NCBI GenBank assembly: GCA_000526575.1
Contig: JAGI01000002.1
Location: forward strand, 1,674,001-1,738,000
Reading direction: 5' to 3'
DNA: 64,000 nt
Source of the DNA: Clostridium sp. 12(A)
GTDB lineage: Bacteria; Bacillota; Clostridia; Lachnospirales; Lachnospiraceae
This document shows, piece after piece, positions 43,360 to 51,571 of the stretch. The number at the start of each line of letters is the position of its first letter. Position 1 is the first letter of the stretch. Under the pieces are notes generated by a model. The model saw only the letters and a list, made by a program, of their open reading frames with translations. It was not told where the DNA came from and ran no database searches. The translations under genes and the position numbers were made by a program.

Positions 43360-44040
43360 TTATTTTAAATGAACTTTCACAGAAGCATTCATTCCAAAAA
43401 CAAGAGGAAGATTCTGCTGATTTTCAATCGCTACCTTAATCGGTATCAGCTGTGTTACCTTTGTATAGTCTCCACTGGTGGTAAAACTGGTTCCTCCTGA
43501 AAAATAGGTCTGGGTTGCGGGATCGATCTCAATTACCTGCCCCTTAAACAGTTTTCCTGGATAGGCATCCAGTTTAATATCCACTTTCTGTCCCAGCTTT
43601 ATTTTCATGATATCTGTCTCTTCCACGTTTACCCCGATATAAAGATCGGAGGTATCCGCCACAACTGCCAGTTCTGTACCCATGGCAACTGCCTGATTGG
43701 CAGCTCCCTCATTTTTCACTACGGTTCCGGTTATTGGTGATGTAATATAAGGAAGGGTTTCCTGACGTCCTAGCACCTGGTCCTGTTCCACCAGATCTCC
43801 ATTTTCTACTTCCCAGGATAAAAGCTTTCCATTTGCTACGGCTTTTACCGAATACAGCTTTGCTGTTACTCTGGCATTGTCCGTTTTAAAATAGTTCGTG
43901 CTCACATAATAGAAATATCCTGCGGTGGCTGCTCCCAAAAAAATAACTGCCAGCAAAAGGGGAATGAGTACTTTTTTCAGTTTCCCCGTTCCCTTGCTGA
44001 TCTCCTGATCTTCAATATTGATGTGTTCGTTTTCCTGCAT
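43360..44040 (-). CDS. EmrA/HlyD-type secretion adaptor, membrane-anchored
   Basis: A 226-residue adaptor with an N-terminal membrane helix (LKKVLIPLLLAVIFLGAATA) and a short form of the HlyD fold: YSVKAVANGKLLSWEVENGD, then ITSPITGTVVKNEGAANQ and a beta-barrel. The coiled hairpin is almost absent, so the lipoyl halves are joined directly. Two adaptors per exporter in a single-membrane-type cell is notable. It starts 14 nt after the ABC gene. Confidence 0.82.
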   Translation of the reverse strand: MQENEHINIEDQEISKGTGKLKKVLIPLLLAVIFLGAATAGYFYYVSTNYFKTDNARVTAKLYSVKAVANGKLLSWEVENGDLVEQDQVLGRQETLPYITSPITGTVVKNEGAANQAVAMGTELAVVADTSDLYIGVNVEETDIMKIKLGQKVDIKLDAYPGKLFKGQVIEIDPATQTYFSGGTSFTTSGDYTKVTQLIPIKVAIENQQNLPLVFGMNASVKVHLK

Positions 44041-44054
44041 ATCATTATCCTCCG

Positions 44055-45896
44055 CTATGATTGTTCTGCAAACTGGCTGTGATAGAGATCGGAATAGAAT
44101 CCTTTCTTTTCAAGCAATGTTTCGTGATTACCCTGTTCAATGATATCGCCATCCTTCATGACCAGAATCATATCCGCGTCCCGGATAGTAGAAAGACGAT
44201 GGGCGATGACAAAGCTGGTTCTGTTTTTCATTAACTTATCCATGGCTTTTTGTATAAAGACCTCGGTCCTTGTATCAATGGAACTGGTTGCTTCATCAAG
44301 AATCAGGATTTTGGGATCTGCCAGAATGGTTCTTGCAATTGTTAACAGCTGTTTCTGTCCCTGGGATAAATTACTGGATTCTTCATTAATCACCATATGG
44401 TAACCTCCCGGCAGAGTTCGTATAAATTCATCGCAATGAGCCGCTTTTGCCGCCGCTATCACCTCTTCATCCGTCTTATCAAAATTACCGTAGCGGATGT
44501 TATCCATAACCGTGGCGTTATAAAGCCAGGTATCCTGAAGCACCATGCCGAACATAGCACGTAAATCCCTTCTTGTAAATGTAAGACTATCATGCCCATC
44601 AATCAGAATCTGTCCGGAATTAAGCTCATAAAAACGCATCAGAAGCTTGACTATGGTAGTTTTTCCAGCTCCTGTAGGACCTACAATCGCAACCATCTGT
44701 CCTGCCTCCACGTTGGAAGAAAAATGATTGATAATCATGGTATCTGGCTGATAACCAAAACAGACATTTTTAAATTCCACATTTCCATGAACCTCAGTCA
44801 ATACAATGGGACTTTCTGTCTCCCTGACTTCATCCTCTTCATCTAAGAATTCAAATACACGCTCTGCTGCCGCAGCTGTTGACTGCAGGGTATTGGAAAC
44901 GTTGGCGATCTGAGAAATTGGCTGCATGAATGATCTCATGTACTGGATAAATGCCTGAACGTCACCGATCTCAATCGCCTTTTTCACCGTTAAATATCCT
45001 CCTAACAGACAAACACATACAAATCCGAGGTTGCCCACGAAAGACATAATTGGCATCATCATTCCGGATAAAAACTGGGATTTCCACGCAGATCCATAGA
45101 GTTTATCGTTGATCAGCTGGAATTTTTCAATGGCTTCTTTCTCACCGTTAAAAATCTGCACGACGTTGTGACCTGCATATATTTCTTCAATGTGACCGTT
45201 TAAGTTCCCCAGACTTTTCTGCTGCTGGGTGAAATATTTCTGTGACTTTTTCACTACTGTGGCGATTAAGCCCATGGAAACAAGCAGAACGAAAACTGCC
45301 ACCAGAGTCATTCGTATGCTGATGGAAAGCATCATAGCTATAATACCGATTAAGGTGGTCACCGATGTAATCATCTGGGTCAGACTCTGATTTAATGTCT
45401 GACTTACCGTATCCACATCGTTGGTAATTCTTGAAAGTATCTCCCCGTGAGTTCTGGTATCATAATAATTTAACGGAAGGCGGTTCATCTTCTCCGATAT
45501 GTTTTTTCTCAGTTCATAGGTGATCTTCATACTCACCCCTGACATAATGTAACTTTGCAGATAGGAAAAGATAGCCGATACAAGATACAGGACAACTAAA
45601 AGCAGAAGCCGGTTTCTAATATAGCGAAAATCCGTTAGCAATCCAGTTCCCATGGCCCATGCCATCAAGCCTTCAAAAAGCTTGGTGGTGGCTTTTCCTA
45701 ATACCTTCGGTCCAACAATGGAAAATACAGAGGAACAGCATGCAAACAAGATTACAACAATGACAGAAATTTTATAATGCTTTAAATAACCGGCAAGGTG
45801 GAGCATGGTGCCTTTAAAATTCTTAGCTTTTTCAGACTTCTGTCCAAGTCCGCCGCCCCGACCGATCGGTCCGCCTGAGGATTTTTCTTCACTCAT
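44055..45896 (-). CDS. ABC exporter subunit, canonical nucleotide site
   Basis: A 613-residue fused membrane-ATPase half-transporter. Six membrane helices span ~30-340. The ATPase has Walker A GPTGAGKTT, signature NLSQGQKQ, Walker B ILILDEATSSID with catalytic Glu, and the H-loop VIAHRLSTI. The N terminus is Gly/Lys-rich (SSGGPIGRGGGLGQKS). It pairs with the next gene, which it overlaps by 4 nt, as a heterodimeric multidrug-type exporter. Confidence 0.92.
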   Translation of the reverse strand: MSEEKSSGGPIGRGGGLGQKSEKAKNFKGTMLHLAGYLKHYKISVIVVILFACCSSVFSIVGPKVLGKATTKLFEGLMAWAMGTGLLTDFRYIRNRLLLLVVLYLVSAIFSYLQSYIMSGVSMKITYELRKNISEKMNRLPLNYYDTRTHGEILSRITNDVDTVSQTLNQSLTQMITSVTTLIGIIAMMLSISIRMTLVAVFVLLVSMGLIATVVKKSQKYFTQQQKSLGNLNGHIEEIYAGHNVVQIFNGEKEAIEKFQLINDKLYGSAWKSQFLSGMMMPIMSFVGNLGFVCVCLLGGYLTVKKAIEIGDVQAFIQYMRSFMQPISQIANVSNTLQSTAAAAERVFEFLDEEDEVRETESPIVLTEVHGNVEFKNVCFGYQPDTMIINHFSSNVEAGQMVAIVGPTGAGKTTIVKLLMRFYELNSGQILIDGHDSLTFTRRDLRAMFGMVLQDTWLYNATVMDNIRYGNFDKTDEEVIAAAKAAHCDEFIRTLPGGYHMVINEESSNLSQGQKQLLTIARTILADPKILILDEATSSIDTRTEVFIQKAMDKLMKNRTSFVIAHRLSTIRDADMILVMKDGDIIEQGNHETLLEKKGFYSDLYHSQFAEQS

Positions 45897-47623
45897 TTCA
45901 GTTCCTCCTCACTCAGCTGTGACAGCGCGATTTCCCGGTATATTTCACAGGCTTTCATCAGTTCCTGGTGAGTCCCTCTTCCGGCAATTTTGCCCTGATC
46001 CAAAACAATAATCTGATCCGCATTCATGATGGTGCTGATTCTCTGGGCTACTAAAATGGTAACGCTGTCTTTTGTCTTATCTTTCAGCGCAGCACGAAGC
46101 TTTGCATCTGTCTTAAAATCCAGAGCGGAGAAGCTATCATCAAATACATTGACCGGTGCTTTTTTAACCAGTGCCCTTGCAATGGAAAGACGCTGCTTCT
46201 GACCGCCCGATACGTTCTGACCTCCCTGAGCAATCTCTGTCAAAAAGCCCTCCGGCTTGGAATCGATGAATTCTTCCGCCTGAGCCGTTTTGGCGGCTTC
46301 CTCCACTACTTCTTTGCCAGCCTCTCTGTCACCATATTTTAAATTGCTCTCAATTGTACCGGAAAATAAGATTCCCTTCTGGGGCACAAAACCAATCATA
46401 TCTCTCAGCTTTTTTAACGGCCATTTTCTGATATCAATGCCATCAATTAAGATTTCTCCCTCCGTCACATCGTAAAAACGGGGCAGCAAATTGACCAGTG
46501 TGCTTTTTCCACTTCCGGTCGCGCCAATAAAAGCAGTTGTTTGTCCCGGCAGTGCCGTAAACGTAATATCGTGAAGAACCGCTTCATCGGCATCGGGGTA
46601 GCGAAAGGACACTCCCCGGTATTCCACGGTTCCTTTTGGCGACTCTGAAATGACAGCAGCTTTTTCAGGTTCTTTAATGGTTGACTCCGTAGTCAGTATC
46701 TCAACCACTCTCTTTATGGATACAATGGCTCTTGGAATCATGATAAACATCATTGCCATCATCAAAAAAGCCATAATAATCTGCATGGCATACTGCATAT
46801 ATGCCATCATATCTCCTACTTCCATTTTAAAGCTGGATACTGCTTTTGATCCCACCCAGACAATTAATAAATTAGTCAGATTCATGATAAGCATCATGGC
46901 AGGCATCATACCGGATGTAATCCTGTTGACAAATAAATTTGTTTCTGTCAGTCTGGCATTCACCTTATCAAACCGCTTTTCCTCGAATCTCTGTGTATTA
47001 AATGCACGAATGACCAGAGTTCCGTCAAGGCTTTCCCTGACTACAAGGTTTAACCGGTCGATTAACTTTTGCACATACTGGAATCTGGGCATAACCACCA
47101 TCATCATGGAAATAATCATTACTAACAGCAATCCCACGGATAAGGCGATAATCCACGACATGGATTTATCCTTTTCCAGGGCATGAATGACCCCGCCGAC
47201 TCCAAGAATGGGCGCATAAAACACGATTCGGACCAGCATAACAATCAGCTGCTGGATCTGGGTAATATCATTCGTGGTTCTGGTTATTAATGAGGAAGTG
47301 GAATACTTCTCCATCTCCGCACTGGAAAAGCTCTCAATTCTTGTAAATACATCCTGCCGTAGATTCCGGCAGATACCCGCTGCCATTCTCGCACCGATCA
47401 ATCCCACAATTACGGTGCAGAACGCGCTTAAAAAGGCAATCCCCATCATTTGAACTCCGGCTTTGACTATGTACATCGTGTCTCCCGATGTGATACCTTT
47501 GTTTACGATATCAGACATATAATCTGGAAGCGATAAATCACAAGCAGCCTGCCCGAACAGCAGCAGCATGACCGCTGCTAAAGATATCAAATGGGGTTTG
47601 AAATATCTGAAAAATACATTCAA
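45893..47623 (-). CDS. ABC exporter subunit, degenerate nucleotide site
   Basis: A 576-residue half-transporter. Walker A is GATGSGKST and signature NVSGGQKQ, but Walker B reads VNVFDDSFSALD, with Asp in place of the catalytic Glu, and the switch His is Gln in VAQRISTI. The pattern is that of heterodimeric exporters such as LmrCD/TM287-288, in which one ATP site is non-hydrolytic. It is the first transporter gene after MarR. Confidence 0.92.
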   Translation of the reverse strand: MNVFFRYFKPHLISLAAVMLLLFGQAACDLSLPDYMSDIVNKGITSGDTMYIVKAGVQMMGIAFLSAFCTVIVGLIGARMAAGICRNLRQDVFTRIESFSSAEMEKYSTSSLITRTTNDITQIQQLIVMLVRIVFYAPILGVGGVIHALEKDKSMSWIIALSVGLLLVMIISMMMVVMPRFQYVQKLIDRLNLVVRESLDGTLVIRAFNTQRFEEKRFDKVNARLTETNLFVNRITSGMMPAMMLIMNLTNLLIVWVGSKAVSSFKMEVGDMMAYMQYAMQIIMAFLMMAMMFIMIPRAIVSIKRVVEILTTESTIKEPEKAAVISESPKGTVEYRGVSFRYPDADEAVLHDITFTALPGQTTAFIGATGSGKSTLVNLLPRFYDVTEGEILIDGIDIRKWPLKKLRDMIGFVPQKGILFSGTIESNLKYGDREAGKEVVEEAAKTAQAEEFIDSKPEGFLTEIAQGGQNVSGGQKQRLSIARALVKKAPVNVFDDSFSALDFKTDAKLRAALKDKTKDSVTILVAQRISTIMNADQIIVLDQGKIAGRGTHQELMKACEIYREIALSQLSEEELK

Positions 47624-47647
47624 GTCAGTTCCCTCTTTTCTGTCTCA

Positions 47648-48142
47648 TCAATCTGTAGGTTCATCAATTTCTTCCGTCATATCATTCACTGCGTTTTCCA
47701 TTTGATCAATAAATCGGTTCCACAATTTAATCAGCTGTTCCATATCTTCTATTCCCATGCCTTCCACGACTCTTCCTACCATCAGATTCACCTTTTCCAG
47801 ACACTGCTTCCTTACTGAATATCCTTTTTCCGTAAGCATGACACAGATGTTTCTTCTGTTGTCAGGATCAATCTCCCTGGATATCAGTCCTCGCTTTTCC
47901 AGAGAATTCAAAGTCCGTGATGCTGAGGATAAGACAATATCCATTTTTTTAGCCAGTGCCGATACATAGATGCCTTTGTGTTCCTTATCTCCGTTTGTCG
48001 CTTCATAAATCTGCTGAATCGCAAACAGCTCAAGGCGGGTTAGCCCCTGGGACAGCAGGATTTTATCAACCTTTCTCCCTTTGCCCATCATAACTGCCAG
48101 TTGGGTTTTTACTTTTTTTATGTACTTCTCTTTTTCATCCAT
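47648..48142 (-). CDS. MarR-family regulator of the exporter operon
   Basis: A 164-residue regulator. The HTH and wing read GIYVSALAKKMDIVLSSASRTLNSLEKRG then IDPDNRRNICVMLTEKG, with the DxRxx-type wing kept. It starts the operon, 24 nt before the first ABC gene. A TTAAC-ATC-GTTAA dyad lies just upstream. Induction by an exported toxic compound is the likely logic. Confidence 0.9.
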   Translation of the reverse strand: MDEKEKYIKKVKTQLAVMMGKGRKVDKILLSQGLTRLELFAIQQIYEATNGDKEHKGIYVSALAKKMDIVLSSASRTLNSLEKRGLISREIDPDNRRNICVMLTEKGYSVRKQCLEKVNLMVGRVVEGMGIEDMEQLIKLWNRFIDQMENAVNDMTEEIDEPTD

Positions 48143-48168
48143 TAAAAATTTTTATCCCCTTTTAATTA

Positions 48169-48181
48169 TTAACATCGTTAA
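48169..48181. promoter_or_regulatory. Likely MarR operator
   Basis: TTAAC-ATC-GTTAA, 27-39 nt before the MarR gene; a further AACGTT lies close by. Confidence 0.45.
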
Positions 48182-48590
48182 CATTTATCAACGTTCATGA
48201 TTTTACTCTTCTCTAGTTCCTGTGTCAATAAATATTTTTTTCCTTTTTTTATTTATAGCGTCAGTATTAAAAATTGTTTTTGACACTCCAACTCCGCCAC
48301 CTCTCTTTAGATGGTCGTTCTCTCCTTGACTTCCTCTTTCAGGCTGTGGCAATTTGGTCCTTCTCGTGTTCTATAACATAAACAAATCCAAAAACTTTTC
48401 CCCGACTTTATCTGCTTGGTTTACACGTTTGGACAGCCTTGCCTCTTTTAAATGAATGAATCGTATGTCTTAGCTCGTCTTTTAACAAAACCGAAATTAT
48501 ATATACCATAAAGATAAAAATAGGTTCTACTTTTATGCCATAACTTATAGTGGCGCTCAGGCAAAACTATATCCAAATCCTACGGAAGGA

Positions 48591-48738
48591 ATGACTGCAA
48601 AACTTGTATGGAACATGACAGACTTTAATTTACTAGATATGTATTACATCTTTATCAAAAATGACGACCTTGATGATTACAAATTTGAAGAAGGCCTTTA
48701 TGTTTTTAATGACATCGTCAGAAGTACTTTCCTGTAAC
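48591..48738 (+). pseudogene. Unrecognised short ORF fragment
   Basis: 49 codons, MTAKLVWNMTDFNLLDMYYI and on to DDYKFEEGLYVFNDIVRSTF, with no ribosome site. The frame stays open some 20 codons further upstream, so it looks like a 3' gene fragment. A perfect 9-bp hairpin (48744-48771) follows. Between 48182 and 48540 I see nothing. Confidence 0.3.
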
Positions 48739-48825
48739 AAAAAAGGAGTACCATTTTTATAGTACTCCTTAGTTCTCAAAGTATATATAGTTATCTTAAT
48801 CTCGCAAGTAATCTTTCGTATCCTG

Positions 48826-49059
48826 CTATGTCTGAGTATTGTTAATATCTCTCTGCGGATACAAGATTCGTTTGTTTTTAAGCACACCGATGAGGTGATG
48901 TCCCTTTTCTAAGGCAGCATGGATGATCTTTCTTAGACGTGACCAGCTATCACAATGCACATAGGAAGGGTGATGGGGATCTGGGACTTGGTGACCATAC
49001 ACACTTTTCCTATCGGTGTGTGAGAAATGAAACCCACACGCCTCTGTTACATTAACCAT
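48826..49059 (-). pseudogene. IS4-type transposase remnant
   Basis: About 77 codons. The end part WSRLRKIIHAALEKGHHLIG then VLKNKRILYP is typical of IS4-like DDE transposases (LIGVLK-NR-LYP). The first part (ACGFHFSHTDRKSVYGHQ) belongs to a more N-terminal region of the same kind of protein, so an internal stretch has been lost. No terminal repeats are evident. Confidence 0.6.
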
Positions 49060-49378
49060 TGATTTAGATATTTCTCTTTGTTTGCTCCTTCTCCCACTGT
49101 CTGATTCATCATCGGTGCATGAATATATACAATATTAAAGTTAACCATAATAAAACCATCTGGATTACTTTTTTACAATATACGGAGCAGCAGGTATGCT
49201 ATATTATCCATACCACCGTTGTACAGAAACGTTGGCTCTCTTCTGATTAACAGAGGCAGGAATTGCGCCATTTAAATATCATTCTTTTGGGCCAATCATT
49301 GTTTTAAGCTTACTTAACTGCTTTTTTAATCTTCATTTATCAGTAATACTTCCTTTTTAGAAGATATATTAGTTACTG

Positions 49379-50412
49379 TCATTGTTTTGGTTTATAGCTT
49401 GCTTCCTTAAATAAGGATGCTAGTACTGCTACTCTAGCATAAGATAAATCTCCAACAGCCCCATATACAGCAGTGGTTAATGATATATTCGAATAGCCTT
49501 CATATTCAACATTTTTTTCAATCTTCACCTTACTTTTCCAGTCTTCATAAAATATTGCTTTGTTAGAATCATCAAAACTAGTAACCTTAAATGTAAAATG
49601 TACACGCATATAACTAGGCCCATCCAAAAATACGATTGAAGGTTCTGCCTTTACAGTACCAACAATTTTAACTTTATTCTCTTTTGCTTCTTTAATATAA
49701 TTAGCTACATCCTTATCCAGTGCAGCTGATTTATTCATCACAGAAGTCAATTTGTTTCCCCACTGTTCATCTAGTGTTGTATAGTCTACATTTACTATCT
49801 GATAAACGAATTGCTCTACATATTCAGCCCATTTATCAATGTCTTCCTTTTTATAGCCGTCTATATCTAAAAACTGAACTGGCGTTAGGTTTGAATTATA
49901 GCTCTTGTATTCGTGCTTCAAATCATATAACTCATTAGGCGCATCGGCTAATATATAAGGGAAATCCTTATAGTTTTCAGGCAAATTAGTTGTTCTAATT
50001 GCTCTTCCCCATGGATCTTTGGGTGCATTTTTTACTTGTTCTGCTGTTGATGATTCTTTATCGTCAATAGGGAGCTTTTCTCCTTGGCTTTCAACCGCCA
50101 TTTTAGCCATTTCTTGACGTGTGATTGGCCCTGTCCATTGTTCAGCCTTATTCTCTCCAGATTTAACAATTCCTTTATTTTCTGCAACCGTAATATATGG
50201 GCTATACCACGCTTGAACTTGATCGGTAGAATTAACCGTTACTTTCTGTGATAAAATTAACATTTTTAAAAATTCAGCTTGAGTTTTAACACTCTCACTT
50301 GCTTCAGTGGTGGCTTGTTGATCTGTAACTGATTCTGCCAATGCCATCTGTGTTCCTGAACTGCTTAGAAGTAAAGAAACTATCATGATGGCTGATAAAC
50401 TACGTTTTTTCA
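49379..50412 (-). CDS. Secreted protein with SLH-like region
   Basis: About 344 residues; the start at 50412 (MKKRSLSAIMIVSLLLSSSG) has AGGAG at 8 nt and opens a signal peptide cleaved around ALAES. Residues ~55-115 resemble one or two S-layer-homology segments (WYSPYITVAENKGIVKSGE then GPITRQEMAKMAVES). The rest (~130-344) is not recognised, apart from a beta-rich C terminus. It may sit on the cell surface by its SLH region. Confidence 0.7.
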
Positions 50413-50572
50413 TTTTAAACACTCCTGTTCTATTCTTTTTATCATTCTGATGAACCATATATAGGAAAATTCATAGCCAAATTGTTTATTGTGCTGATTT
50501 ATGTAATTAATTATTATTTTTATAAATATTTTAAAAATGTACAAAAAAGATTAAACGCTGGTACTTTGTACT

Positions 50573-50722
50573 CTATATTCGACCTTTTATACCTGTATGA
50601 TAATACATGGCTCGCATATAATATAAATCATTAGTATCATGGATGACACCATCTTGTCCATTATATTGAAATGACTGAGTTTTATTACTCTCAAGTTGCA
50701 TTAATTCCCCATATATAGCCAT
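50573..50722 (-). pseudogene. RHS-repeat protein remnant
   Basis: Codons read MQLESNKTQSFQYNGQDGVI, HDTNDLYYMRAMYYHTGIKG and stop. The match is to the conserved RHS core end (F-YNGQYGV--D-NGLYYMRARYY-P). Only ~50 residues remain, without the toxin tail. It is evidence that a polymorphic-toxin or RHS gene once stood here. Confidence 0.65.
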
Positions 50723-50731
50723 ATGTAACGT

Positions 50732-50870
50732 TTAACTAACTTGCATATCAAGTCTTTTATAAGCCAAACTTCCTGAACTTGTATCTACAGATAATTCTTT
50801 ACTCTCCACTACTTTAACCGATGTTACCTTTCATAGACACATCACCAGTCCCCCATAAATTTAGTATATG
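50732..50870 (-). pseudogene. Beta-repeat (DUF4097-like) gene fragment
   Basis: Two frames read LWGTGDVSMKGNI and VKVVESKELSVDTSSGSLAY then KRLDMQVS-stop, split by a frameshift. The rhythm (SGDV-iKG, vdTSSGsl) recalls DUF4097 adhesin-like proteins. Weak call. Confidence 0.3.
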
Positions 50871-50920
50871 TAAAATTATACCATATCATAATCGCTGGAG
50901 AAAGATGTTTAGACAATTTA

Positions 50921-51097
50921 TTATATTATATAACAGTTATAGATGTATTCTAACTCAATACAGTCTTTCTTAAGTTCTTGATGTATTTTAGTGCCTTGCT
51001 TAATTACTTTCTCTATGAATCTCTTCATGTTATCTCCGTTGTTGTCAATCTCAAAGATAATTTTAAAATCAGTAATAACGAAAATACTACTTGACAT
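50921..51097 (-). CDS. Small protein (58 aa), unknown
   Basis: AAGGAGGTG lies 6 nt before ATG 51097, one of the best ribosome sites in the window. The product is charged: SSSIFVITDFKIIFEIDNNG, then MKRFIEKVIKQGTKIHQELK and a Tyr/Ile-rich end. No signal peptide or family known. The strong site speaks for translation. Confidence 0.55.
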   Translation of the reverse strand: MSSSIFVITDFKIIFEIDNNGDNMKRFIEKVIKQGTKIHQELKKDCIELEYIYNCYII

Positions 51098-51305
51098 AGT
51101 TTTCACCTCCTTACTTAATATTTTTATTGATATATAAATAAAAAACGCTTGTAACTAAGTCTATAATAGACTGTTACTAGCCTCTCATATTATAATTAAT
51201 TTAATTTGAATTATTTTACATATAAAATCAATTATAGTAATATATAATAATTACAATGTTATTTTAATAATACTTTTTCATATAGCTTAATTAGAAAAAC
51301 AAGAA

Positions 51306-51513
51306 ATGTACTATGGAGTAGTTTACTATAGCTATGATGAGCTGAAAAAAGCGATAGAGAAATGCATAAAGTATTTACAATGAACAAAGAATAAAACAGA
51401 AACTGGGCTGGATGAGTCCTGTTGAATACAGGCTCAGCCTATTGGCAGCATAAAGAAAAAGACGAAGTGGAAAAATCCACTCCGCCATAAAGTCTAACTT
51501 TTAGGGGTCACAT
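51306..51513 (+). mobile_element. 3' end of a decayed IS3-family element
   Basis: The plus strand reads MYYGVVYYSYDELKKAIEKC, then after a stop/frameshift KLGWMSPVEYRLSLLAA and stop, the classic IS3 OrfB end. The right terminal repeat AAGTCTAACTTTTAGGGGTCAC follows at ~51491-51513. The remainder of the element is missing. Confidence 0.75.
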
Positions 51514-51571
51514 CATTTTTTAGCTCCGTTTTTTGCTCATTTTTAGTTCAAAAGCCACAACATCTTGTGGT

